Positions 22,364 to 29,171 of a DNA stretch of 32,308 bases are shown piece after piece. Both the position numbers and the translations under genes were made by a program. This DNA is from Streptomyces neyagawaensis. Lineage in GTDB: Bacteria > Actinomycetota > Actinomycetes > Streptomycetales > Streptomycetaceae. The DNA is taken from assembly GCF_023516595.1 (NCBI RefSeq), contig NZ_JAMGBG010000122.1:1-32308 (forward strand), in the 5' to 3' direction. How positions within the stretch are numbered: the first letter of the stretch is position 1; each line of letters begins with the position of its first letter. Under the pieces are notes generated by a model. The model worked only from the letters and a program-made list of their open reading frames with translations. It was not told where the DNA came from and ran no database searches.

Positions 22364-24243
22364 CGCGCTCCCTCCCCCGCGGGCACGGGTTCACCGGTGG
22401 CGGCCGGAGGCGTTCCCGTGGCCCGGACGGGGGTGTCGACGGCCCAGCGGGGGCGGCCGGACACAACCCCGCCGAGACCCGCACTCCCCGCGACACCGGC
22501 CACACCCGCCACGCCAGCCACACCCCCCGCCACACCCAGACCGCCCGTCCCCAGCCGTGGCTCGGTCCAGCGGCCGGGGACGTGCGCCTCGGCGGGGGCG
22601 CCGAACGGCAGGGGCGCTCCGGTCTCGTCGAGGACGGCCTTCCGTACCGGGGCGTGGGAGACGACCTCCAGGTAGATGCCGCGGAACGCGGCGACGTTCT
22701 GCTCGACCGTGAAGAGTTCGAGGGCGCGTGCGCGGGCGGCCGCGCCGAGGCGCGCACGGCGCTCGGGTGCGCGCAGGAGCGCCACGCACGCCTCCGCGAG
22801 CGCCTTCGGATTGCGGGGCGGGACGACGAGCCCCGTCCCACCGATGACCTCGACGACCGCGCCTGCATCCGTGGACACCGTCGGTCGTCCGCAGAACATG
22901 GCCTCGACGAGGCTGATGGGGAACCCCTCGACGACACTCGACAGGACGACGACGGCGCCCGAGGCGTACGCCTCGGCGACGTCGGGGACGGCGGGGTCGC
23001 CGATCTCCTCGAAGGAGACGGGGTTGTCACCGACGGCGTGCACCCCGTCGGCCTCGTCGGGGAAGAGTTGGGCGGCCAGGGCCCTGCAGTGGCCGAGATA
23101 GGCGGCCCCCTCGCCGCCCGCGGCCGCTCCGACGATTCTGAGCCGGGCCTTCGGCTCCGCTCTGCGGATCTCGGCGAAGGCGTGCAGCAGGGAGATCAGG
23201 TCCTTGGCCGGTTCGACGCGGCCGACCCAGACCAGCGTGTGGGGGTCCGCGCTCTCCGGCGCCTCCTCCACCTCGGCGAAGCGGGACGCCTCCATGCCGG
23301 GATAGACCGTGCGGATCTTCGCCCGGTCGGCGCCGCAGCGTTCCTGCCAGCGTCGGGCGTGGGTGTTTCCGGGGGTGAGGCAGGCGGCGCGCCGGTAGAC
23401 CTCGGCGGTCAGTTGCCGGTGGAAGGCCGCGAGCAGGGCGCGCACCGGCGCGTCACCGGAGGCCCCGAGGTAGTGCGCGCGCAGCGGCACGCCGTACTCG
23501 GTGACCAGGAGCGGCACCTCGTGGAAGTGGGCGGCCAGCAGACCGGGCAGCGCGGCCGAGCCGCCGGCCGCGGCGTGGCACAGGTCGACCGAGCCGAGCC
23601 CGTCATCCTCGTACCAGTCGAGCGAGAGGGGGCGCAGGGCGCGTTCGAGGTGGGCGGCGACGGTCAGCAGATCCGGTACGCGGGCCTCGCGCGCCGCTCC
23701 GAGCGCGCCCGGCGCACGACAGGCGCGTTCGAGCGTGTGGACGGCGGCTTCCGAGCGCAGGGCACCCACCAGTCCGCCCTCGTCGCGGGCCAGCTCGGCA
23801 AGCCCGTACAGCGCGTTGCCGAAACGGTCCGCCTGAAGACTGGAGCCGCTCTCAGGGGCTTCTCCCTTTCCGAGGGCTTCTCCCGTTCCGAGAGCTTCGC
23901 TCGTCCCGAGGCCTTCTCGCGCTCCGAAGCCTTCTCGCGGCTCGGGCGTCCCGGCGGAGCAGATCACCGACGCCAGTTCGCCGTACGCCTCCGCGAAGCG
24001 TCGTCGCACCCGGCGGCCGTGGATCACGCCGTCGTCCTCGGCAGTCCACAGCGGCGCCGTACGGACGCGGCTGACCTGCGGCGGAAGCGGGACCCAGCCC
24101 TCGTCCTCCTGTTGCTCGGTACGGCTGAGCGCGTAGACGTCGAACTCATGTCGCTCCAGCCCACGCACGAGTCGGTCGCACCAGAGCCTGGCGTCACCGC
24201 TCACATACGGATAGCCACCCTCTGTAAGCAGTCCGATGCGCAC
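22360..24243 (-). CDS. PelF-type GT4 glycosyltransferase (DUF3492 plus GT4 domain)
   Basis: 627 residues. It opens with the DUF3492/PelF hallmark RIGLLTEGGYPYVSGD...LWCDRLVRGL, then EYGVPLRAHYL and TPGNTHARRW. The GT4 catalytic half has VWVGRVEPAKDLISLL, the EEIGDPAVPDVAEAY loop and the E-x7-E type segment EGFPISLVEAM (about 427-437). PelF is the cytoplasmic polymerising glycosyltransferase of Pel polysaccharide; fungal Gtb3 of the galactosaminogalactan cluster is also GT4. Odd features are a run of five 6-residue repeats in the middle (about 100-129) and a Val-Ala-Gly-rich tail of about 130 residues after the GT4 domain. The start is GTG at 24241-24243 with GGGGG seven bases upstream. The stop overlaps the membrane protein start. 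First gene of the cassette. Confidence 0.88.
   Translation of the reverse strand: MRIGLLTEGGYPYVSGDARLWCDRLVRGLERHEFDVYALSRTEQQEDEGWVPLPPQVSRVRTAPLWTAEDDGVIHGRRVRRRFAEAYGELASVICSAGTPEPREGFGAREGLGTSEALGTGEALGKGEAPESGSSLQADRFGNALYGLAELARDEGGLVGALRSEAAVHTLERACRAPGALGAAREARVPDLLTVAAHLERALRPLSLDWYEDDGLGSVDLCHAAAGGSAALPGLLAAHFHEVPLLVTEYGVPLRAHYLGASGDAPVRALLAAFHRQLTAEVYRRAACLTPGNTHARRWQERCGADRAKIRTVYPGMEASRFAEVEEAPESADPHTLVWVGRVEPAKDLISLLHAFAEIRRAEPKARLRIVGAAAGGEGAAYLGHCRALAAQLFPDEADGVHAVGDNPVSFEEIGDPAVPDVAEAYASGAVVVLSSVVEGFPISLVEAMFCGRPTVSTDAGAVVEVIGGTGLVVPPRNPKALAEACVALLRAPERRARLGAAARARALELFTVEQNVAAFRGIYLEVVSHAPVRKAVLDETGAPLPFGAPAEAHVPGRWTEPRLGTGGLGVAGGVAGVAGVAGVAGSAGLGGVVSGRPRWAVDTPVRATGTPPAATGEPVPAGEGAR
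22479..22533 (-). repeat. Val-Ala-Gly coding repeats in the glycosyltransferase tail
   Basis: Nine-base units encode successive Val-Ala-Gly triplets (VAGGVAGVAGVAGVAGSAG) near the C-terminus, beyond the catalytic domain. Copy number probably varies between strains through slippage. Confidence 0.75.
23855..23944 (-). repeat. Five tandem 18-base coding repeats in the glycosyltransferase gene
   Basis: Five contiguous 18-base units (starts 23855, 23873, 23891, 23909, 23927; consensus AGGGCTTCTCCCGTTCCG on the plus strand) encode five six-residue units resembling G-EALGT. They lie between the DUF3492 N-terminal segment and the rest of the protein. The frame is kept by any change in copy number. 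Confidence 0.85.
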
Positions 24244-24270
24244 GCGTGCACCCCCGATCTCCCGTTTGGG

Positions 24271-24294
24271 GAGCCGCCGTTCACCCGGCGGCTC
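24271..24294 (-). promoter_or_regulatory. Leader hairpin close to the glycosyltransferase start
   Basis: The perfect 9-base arms GAGCCGCCG (24271-24279) and CGGCGGCTC (24286-24294) with a 6-base loop lie 28-51 bases upstream of the GTG. If transcription starts upstream, this is in the mRNA leader and could affect translation. Confidence 0.5.
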
Positions 24295-24323
24295 GCAGCG
24301 GGACGAACGTATGCGGACATGGC

Positions 24324-24357
24324 GGTGGTGCGACGGACGGTTGTCCGTCGCACCACC
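24324..24357. other. Perfect 15-base-pair inverted repeat upstream of the cassette
   Basis: The arms GGTGGTGCGACGGAC (24324-24338) and GTCCGTCGCACCACC (24343-24357) enclose a GGTT loop. It lies between the DUF3152 gene end and the glycosyltransferase start. It may be a terminator for the upstream gene (no T-run in that direction) or an operator for the cassette. Confidence 0.7.
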
Positions 24358-24382
24358 AAAAGGGGTGAACGGTCGTAACTTT

Positions 24383-24413
24383 CCCTAGCGGGACGCGTTT
24401 CGTCGCGCTAAGG
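24383..24413 (-). terminator. Imperfect hairpin after the DUF3152 gene
   Basis: CCCTAGCG-GGACG and CGTCG-CGCTAAGGG pair with a bulge around a CGTTT-type loop, about 30 bases after the DUF3152 stop on the minus strand. Likely the terminator of the hydrolase-DUF3152 operon. Confidence 0.5.
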
Positions 24414-24441
24414 GATCAATCGACTACGCCGCGTCAGAAAC

Positions 24442-25995
24442 TCAACCGCCGGGAAAGGCCCACGGGTTGGCCTTGCAGGTGATCCCGTCGTAGGAGAGGA
24501 ACTTGCTCTGCTGCTGCATGACGGGCGCGAGGTCGCCGTCCTTGTCGCAGGTCACGTGGCTGTAGCCGAGACGGTGCCCGATCTCGTGGTTGATCAGCAT
24601 CTGCCGGTACGCGTGGATGCGGTCGCCGTAGGTCTTCGAACCCTGGGCCCAGCGGTAGGCGTTGATCATCACGCGCTCGGTGGCGGCGGAGTCGCACGAC
24701 ACGTTGTCCACCGTCGTGTCGAGCCCCGACTTGGCGCACCACACGGCGGTGGTGCCCGGACTGGCCAGCGTGATCACGAAGTCGGGTTTCCCGGAGGAGA
24801 TCCGTTCGAAGGTACGGCCGCCGTTGTGCGCCCAACTCCGGTCGTCGTTCAGGGTCTTCTGGACGGCCTGCGCGAACAGTTCCGCGTCGAGGCCGAGCCC
24901 TTCCTCGACATCGACCCGGTAGCGGTACTTCCGTCCCGTCCCGGGCGCCTTGTCGAAGCCCCTGACGGTCTGGAACTTGCCGTTGCCCTCCAGGTCCGCG
25001 GCGAGTGCGTACTTCTGGCCCATCTTCTCGTCGTACGAGAGCGGGGCCGCGCTCACCCTCGGCGGGCTGGACGGCGTGGGCCGGTCGTCGCTGCGTGAGG
25101 CGCCCCGTACATCACGGTCACCGGCGTCGGCGGCCTGCGCCCGGGCGGTGGTGTCCTCCTGGCCGCCGGTGACCTGCCCGCCGACGATGACCGCGAGCAC
25201 GGTGGTGACGGCGGCGGCCGCGATCCCGGCGAACGCCCGCCCCTTGCCGCTCTTTCCGGTGTCCTTGCCCTCGCCGGGGTCACCAGTCGGAGGTTGTTCT
25301 TCGTCGAAGGCGTCCAGGTAGGCCTGCCGCGGCCCGCCGGGCGGCGGTGGCACGGCCTCCTGCCGCTGCCGGGGGATGGGGATGCGCCGGCCCTGCCCCT
25401 GCCCGGGCGCGCCGGAGGGGGAGCCGCTGGACTCGCCGTGCTGCGCGCCGTACGAAGGGCCGCCGGGCGCGCCGTACGGGGCCCCCGAAGGAGCCCCGTA
25501 CGCGCCCTGTCCGTCACCTGGGTGTGGTCGCGTCTCACCGCCCAACCGACCCCAGCCACCGCCCGCTTCACGCTGCTCGGGATGCCCGCCACGACTCTGC
25601 GGGAAGCCTCGGCCCGGGGTGCCGTCGGGGAGACGGGGGAAACCGTGCGCGGGCGTGCCGTCCGGGAAACGAGGTACTCCCTGTCCCGAACGGCCGTCCG
25701 GAAGACGCGGAAACCCATGAGCGGGGGTGCCGTCCGGAAGACGCGGGAACCCGTGCGCCGACGTGCCGTCGGGGAATCGCGGGACACCGCGCCCGGACGG
25801 GCCTTCGGGGCGGCGGGGAAAGCCGTGCGCGGGCGTGCCGTCGGGAAGACGCCGGAGGCCCGGCGGCCCCGAGGCCCCCTCGTATCCCCGAGGGACCCCG
25901 CGGTCCCCCGCTGGCGGCGGGCCCGCTGGAGCCGCCGCTGATTTCTCGCTCGTGTCGCCTTTCGGCGCCCGCCCCTTGCGGCTGTGTCGTCCCAC
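24442..25995 (-). CDS. DUF3152 protein: single-pass membrane, metzincin-like HExxHxxGxxH motif, N-terminal 12-residue repeats
   Basis: 517 residues. The first about 260 are Pro/Gly-rich and predicted disordered. They include seven tandem 12-residue units of type FPRLPDGTPAHG (47-130) and an Ala/Gly/Ser/Tyr-Pro stretch (GAYGAPSGAPYGAPGG). One membrane segment follows (AFAGIAAAAVTTVLAVIVGG, about 260-285). The outer domain is DUF3152: YRVDVEEGLGLD, FVITLASPGTTAVWCAKSG and the zinc-binding HEIGHRLGYSH, exactly HExxHxxGxxH. Cys pairs suggest disulfides. A secreted-side metalloprotease is plausible but unproven for this family. The start is GTG (25993-25995), 8 bases after the hydrolase stop, so the two genes form an operon. 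From memory, Rv3207c is the mycobacterial homologue. Confidence 0.88.
   Translation of the reverse strand: MGRHSRKGRAPKGDTSEKSAAAPAGPPPAGDRGVPRGYEGASGPPGLRRLPDGTPAHGFPRRPEGPSGRGVPRFPDGTSAHGFPRLPDGTPAHGFPRLPDGRSGQGVPRFPDGTPAHGFPRLPDGTPGRGFPQSRGGHPEQREAGGGWGRLGGETRPHPGDGQGAYGAPSGAPYGAPGGPSYGAQHGESSGSPSGAPGQGQGRRIPIPRQRQEAVPPPPGGPRQAYLDAFDEEQPPTGDPGEGKDTGKSGKGRAFAGIAAAAVTTVLAVIVGGQVTGGQEDTTARAQAADAGDRDVRGASRSDDRPTPSSPPRVSAAPLSYDEKMGQKYALAADLEGNGKFQTVRGFDKAPGTGRKYRYRVDVEEGLGLDAELFAQAVQKTLNDDRSWAHNGGRTFERISSGKPDFVITLASPGTTAVWCAKSGLDTTVDNVSCDSAATERVMINAYRWAQGSKTYGDRIHAYRQMLINHEIGHRLGYSHVTCDKDGDLAPVMQQQSKFLSYDGITCKANPWAFPGG
25606..25857 (-). repeat. Seven 36-base tandem repeats in the DUF3152 gene
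   Basis: Exactly 252 bases form seven units of 36 bases, each encoding 12 residues (consensus FPRLPDGTPAHG with variants such as VPRFPDGTSAHG and FPRRPEGPSGRG). The units alternate between an AHG-ending and a GRG/GQG-ending form, suggesting an older 72-base duplication unit. Confidence 0.88.
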
Positions 25996-26003
25996 GCCGC
26001 GCC

Positions 26004-27164
26004 TCAGCTCCCCACAGCGGGGGCGCCGGGCACTGCCCCGTCCCCGGCGGAATCGTCGGCCTCGCCCTTCACCGGCTTGCCGTTCACGGACTCCCCGTTC
26101 ACCCGCTCCGCGTCCGCCTCGTCACGGGCCGACGTCGCTGAGCCCCGTACGCCCGATTGCCGCGTCCCGGAGCCATGTCCCCCAGAGCCTCCCACACCGT
26201 TCGACGCCGTCCGCGCCGTATCGGCCAGTAGGTCGCGGAACGCCGCGGCGACCGCCTCCGGGTACTCCATCATGGCGACGTGCCCGGCGTCCGGCAGGGA
26301 GACGAGGCGCGAGTCGCGGAAGGCGCGGGCGGCGCGCTGGGCCATGCGGTAGCCGACGAGCTGGTCACGGCGGCCGTAGACGAGGAGCGTCGGGGCGAGG
26401 ACCCGCTCGGCCTGGCGCCACAGCGAGTGCTGCCCGCCCAGGGTGTACGCGTCGACGATGCCGCGGGCGGACCTCGTCATCGCGTCCCACATATAGGGAA
26501 GCCTCAGGCGCCGCTCCATCTCCTCCACCGCGTTGCGGAAGCCCTCCTCCGTGACACGGCCGGGGTCGCCGTAGCAGAGCGCCATGACACCCCGGACGCG
26601 CTGCTCGGCGGTCCAGCCCTTGGTGAAGCGGGTGAAGAGTGCGGCGACACCGGGGACCGCGAGCATCCCGGTCGGCACCGCGGTGCGCTGCACACGCAGT
26701 TCGGGCAGCGCGGGCGACACCAGCGTCAGCGTCCGCACGAGGTCGGGGCGCAGGGCCGCGACGCGGGTGGTGACCGCGCCGCCGAGGGAGTTGCCGAAGA
26801 GGTGCACCGGACCGCGCCCGGTCCCGTCCAGATAGCGGATGACGGCACGCGCGTGTGCCGTCACCGAGTAGTTGCCGTCGTCCGGCGGCGGCGAGTCGCC
26901 GAAACCGGGCAGGTCGACGGCCTCGCTGGCCACCGACCCGTCGAGCAGCGGCATCAGCGCCGACCAATTCTGCGAGGAGCCGCCCAGGCCGTGTACGTAC
27001 AGGGCGGGCGGCAGATCGTCATGGGCCGGGGTTCTCGACCGGACCGCCAGAGTGATCCCCGGCAGGCGCACCGACCTGAGCCGCTCCCCCGGCGCCACGC
27101 GCACGGAACTCGCCTTCGGCGACGCGGTGGCGGTCATCAGGGATGGCAGCTCGGTCGAAGACAT
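26004..27164 (-). CDS. Alpha/beta hydrolase (esterase/lipase-like, LipV position)
   Basis: 386 residues. The core fold shows the oxyanion loop VHGLGGSSQNW, DLPGFGDSPPP, nucleophile Ser in FGNSLGGAV, a cap domain, Asp in YGRRDQLVG and catalytic His in DAGHVAMMEYP. The C-terminal 65 residues are low-complexity and charged, with a duplicated VNGESVNGKPVKGE segment. No clear signal peptide is seen. The start ATG (27162-27164, MSSTELPSL) has no Shine-Dalgarno, but a promoter at 27171-27199 would start transcription at the ATG, suggesting a leaderless mRNA. A second Met ten codons in (MTATASPK) is possible. It forms an operon with the DUF3152 gene (8-base gap). Substrate unknown; mycobacterial lipV lies in the same syntenic block but at another position. 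Confidence 0.9.
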   Translation of the reverse strand: MSSTELPSLMTATASPKASSVRVAPGERLRSVRLPGITLAVRSRTPAHDDLPPALYVHGLGGSSQNWSALMPLLDGSVASEAVDLPGFGDSPPPDDGNYSVTAHARAVIRYLDGTGRGPVHLFGNSLGGAVTTRVAALRPDLVRTLTLVSPALPELRVQRTAVPTGMLAVPGVAALFTRFTKGWTAEQRVRGVMALCYGDPGRVTEEGFRNAVEEMERRLRLPYMWDAMTRSARGIVDAYTLGGQHSLWRQAERVLAPTLLVYGRRDQLVGYRMAQRAARAFRDSRLVSLPDAGHVAMMEYPEAVAAAFRDLLADTARTASNGVGGSGGHGSGTRQSGVRGSATSARDEADAERVNGESVNGKPVKGEADDSAGDGAVPGAPAVGS

Positions 27165-27170
27165 GCGGCA

Positions 27171-27199
27171 ATGTTACGAGACGATCACGTAGTGGTTCA
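27171..27199 (-). promoter_or_regulatory. Vegetative promoter for a leaderless hydrolase transcript (TGAACC-N17-TAACAT)
   Basis: On the minus strand, TAACAT (27171-27176) lies 6 bases before the ATG and 17 bases after TGAACC (27194-27199), close to the SigA/HrdB consensus TTGACN-N17-TANNNT. The expected transcription start coincides with the start codon, and no ribosome binding site is present. Confidence 0.6.
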
Positions 27200-27448
27200 T
27201 GTGTTCGCCGTCACAGATCGAGCCATGCACAGCGGGGTACCGGACCACGACGTGGTCACCACGACCACGACGGAAGAACAACCCGTAGAGCCACGCGTAG
27301 AACAAACCATCCCGTCACCACCGGACCGCATAGCGCCACGTTCGGCTGTCTCCTAGGCTCGTAGACAACAAGGCACACCCGTACGTGGCCCCTGCCGCTT
27401 CACAGGGTTCCGGCAGCACCGAGGCAGGAGCAGGAAGGGGAAACCACG

Positions 27449-27673
27449 ATGGCCGTTGACCCCACAGATCCCGAGACGTTCGCGGAGACGGAGGCCGATT
27501 CCGTGGAGATCGACGACGTCGAGGCCCCCGAGGCCGATGCCGCCGAGCAGCACACGTACGTCACCCCGGACCGGGACGACCCGTTGACCGATCTCGATCC
27601 GGGCGTCGCCAACCCGGCCGACCTCGCCGAACAGGCCCGAGTGGTCGACCTCGACGAGGACGACTACCGCTAG
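27449..27673 (+). CDS. Small acidic hypothetical protein
   Basis: 74 residues, strongly acidic (about one third Asp plus Glu, no Cys, few basic residues), e.g. MAVDPTDPETFAETEADSVE and a tail ending VDLDEDDYR. No domain is recognised; it is probably disordered or partner-bound. A good ribosome binding site (AGGAAGGGG, 27432-27440) precedes the ATG, and a terminator-like hairpin follows. TAGGCT at 27354-27359 could be a -10 element, without a clear -35. The stretch between this gene and the hydrolase start (27200-27448) holds no other convincing feature. Coding use of GC-rich third positions and the ribosome binding site support a real gene. Confidence 0.75.
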   Translation: MAVDPTDPETFAETEADSVEIDDVEAPEADAAEQHTYVTPDRDDPLTDLDPGVANPADLAEQARVVDLDEDDYR

Positions 27674-27674
27674 A

Positions 27675-27698
27675 GCGGCCCCCTCGCCCGGGGACCGC
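27675..27698 (+). terminator. Hairpin after the small acidic protein gene
   Basis: The 9-base arms GCGGCCCCC (27675-27683) and GGGGACCGC (27690-27698) carry one mismatch and a 6-base loop, immediately after the stop codon. No T-run follows. Confidence 0.5.
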
Positions 27699-27949
27699 CG
27701 GCGATGGACCACGCCCGCGTGCCCGCAGGCGCCCGGCCCCCGAGGACCACCGCCGGTGACGCGAAAGACGACGATCGGTGACGGGAAAGGGCTTCCTTCT
27801 GTCCACCCTGCCCGCGTTTGACGTGGTCCGCGGCACTTTCCCAGGCGTCCGGTCCGTGAAATTCTGCGCTCGCACCGCGCGCACCTGGGTTACCGAAAAG
27901 TACGATGGCGGCGCGGCGCACACCGCACATGGACGATTTGGGAGGCGGC

Positions 27950-28591
27950 GTGACAGCCATCGAGCAGACAGAGGCGGCACGCCCGCGGGGCACACGCCTT
28001 CCGCGCCGAGCCCGACGGAACCAGCTGCTGGGCGCCGCCCAGGAGGTCTTCGTGGCCCAGGGCTACCACGCGGCCGCGATGGACGACATCGCCGAGCGCG
28101 CCGGTGTCAGCAAGCCGGTTCTCTACCAGCACTTCCCGGGCAAGCTCGACCTCTACCTGGCCCTGCTGGACCAGCACTGCGAGTCCCTGATCCAGGCCGT
28201 GCGCGGCGCGCTCGCGTCGACGACCGACAACAAGCAGCGTGTACGGGCCACGATGGACGCGTACTTCGCGTACGTCGAGGACGAGGGCGGCGCCTTCCGG
28301 CTGGTCTTCGAATCGGACCTGACGAACGAGCCCGCCGTACGCGAGCGCGTCGACAAGGTCACGAACGAGTGTGCGGAGGCCATCTGCGACGTCATCGCCG
28401 AGGACACAGGTCTGTCGCGCGCGGAGTCGATGCTCCTCGCCTCGGGTCTGGGCGGGCTCGCCCAGGTCGTGGCGCGGTCCTGGCTGCACAGCGACCGCAG
28501 CGTCCCGCGCGAGCAGGCGGTCCAGCTGCTGGCGTCGCTGGCGTGGCGCGGCATCGCAGGCTTCCCGCTGCACGGCATCGAGCACCACTGA
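27950..28591 (+). CDS. TetR/AcrR family transcriptional regulator
   Basis: 213 residues. The N-terminal HTH domain reads RRNQLLGAAQEVFVAQGY, then MDDIAERAGVSKPVLYQHFPGKLDLYLALLD, an excellent TetR DNA-binding signature (about residues 20-65). The rest is the helical ligand-binding and dimerisation part (e.g. VRATMDAYFAYVEDEGGAFRLVF). The start GTG at 27950 (VTAIEQTEAARP) is chosen because GGGAGG lies just upstream (27940-27945). In-frame ATGs at 27905 and 27929 lack this and add non-TetR residues. The upstream 276 bases contain no other gene. It is followed by a true intrinsic terminator and then DUF3107. In mycobacteria the same gene (Rv3208) also precedes DUF3107. Ligand and targets unknown. 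Confidence 0.92.
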   Translation: MTAIEQTEAARPRGTRLPRRARRNQLLGAAQEVFVAQGYHAAAMDDIAERAGVSKPVLYQHFPGKLDLYLALLDQHCESLIQAVRGALASTTDNKQRVRATMDAYFAYVEDEGGAFRLVFESDLTNEPAVRERVDKVTNECAEAICDVIAEDTGLSRAESMLLASGLGGLAQVVARSWLHSDRSVPREQAVQLLASLAWRGIAGFPLHGIEHH

Positions 28592-28605
28592 CCGTCGCCG
28601 CGCGG

Positions 28606-28645
28606 CCCCGGACCGGCGCTCGGCACACCCCTGGTCCGGGGTTTT
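28606..28645 (+). terminator. Intrinsic terminator after the TetR gene
   Basis: The perfect 9-base arms CCCCGGACC (28606-28614) and GGTCCGGGG (28633-28641) with an 18-base loop are followed directly by TTTTGTT, a canonical Rho-independent terminator. Confidence 0.85.
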
Positions 28646-28770
28646 GTTCCCGCACCCTGTTCGCTCCTGGCGTTGCCGAGCGGAGGGTGGACGTCCCCTC
28701 ACCGGGCTAATGTGTGCTGGGTACGGCGCGGACGCCCGCGCACTTCACTGACCGTCGGAGGGACATAGCC

Positions 28771-28998
28771 GTGGAGGTCAAGATCGGCGTGCAGCACGCG
28801 CCCCGCGAGATCGTTCTGGAGAGCGGTCAGAGTGCCGAGGAGGTCGAGCGTGCCGTGTCCGAGGCGCTGGCCGGCAAGTCGGCGCTGCTGAGCCTCACGG
28901 ACGAGCACGGTCGCAAGGTGCTGATCCCTGCCGACCGTCTCGCCTACATCGACATCGGCGAGCCGACCGTCCGCAAGGTCGGTTTCAGCGCGCTGTAG
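28771..28998 (+). CDS. DUF3107 family protein (TB9.4-like)
   Basis: 75 residues, matching the actinobacterial DUF3107 family: VEVKIGVQHAPREIVLESGQ, then SEALAGKSALLSLTDEHG, KVLIPADRLAYIDIG and the C-terminal RKVGFSAL. The biochemical function is unknown to me. The mycobacterial member (Rv3208A, TB9.4) is known as a small T-cell antigen. The start GTG at 28771 has GGAGG at 28757-28761; an in-frame ATG at 28714 would lengthen it by 19 unconserved residues. TAATGT at 28708-28713 may be a -10 element. A 17-base-pair terminator follows the stop. It stands between TetR and a small membrane protein, as in mycobacteria. Confidence 0.92.
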   Translation: MEVKIGVQHAPREIVLESGQSAEEVERAVSEALAGKSALLSLTDEHGRKVLIPADRLAYIDIGEPTVRKVGFSAL

Positions 28999-29019
28999 GC
29001 GAGAGGCGCACGACGTATA

Positions 29020-29058
29020 CGGAGGGGCCCGGTGGTGTGAAACCACCGGGCCCCTCCG
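29020..29058 (+). terminator. Strong 17-base-pair terminator hairpin after DUF3107
   Basis: A perfect 17-base-pair stem (29020-29036 with 29042-29058) has the loop GTGAA. It begins 21 bases after the DUF3107 stop and is one of the most stable hairpins in the window. Confidence 0.8.
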
Positions 29059-29076
29059 CATGCGCCCCTCCACAAC

Positions 29077-29085
29077 TCGTCCACA
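29077..29085 (+). promoter_or_regulatory. DnaA-box-like site TCGTCCACA
   Basis: One mismatch from TTGTCCACA, in the gap between DUF3107 and the small membrane protein, and followed by GGG. Weak alone; noted because two better matches lie in other gaps of the window. Confidence 0.3.
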
Positions 29086-29171
29086 GGGGGAGGATTGCGT
29101 TCCGTGACTCGCGGGTAGTACCGGCTACGACCGATTTGCCCAGGCCAAGCCGTGTGGGAGGGAACCCGATC

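Noticed and set aside
25606..25857. Possible CRISPR array
   Set aside because: The 36-base units are contiguous with no spacers and are in frame within a coding sequence.
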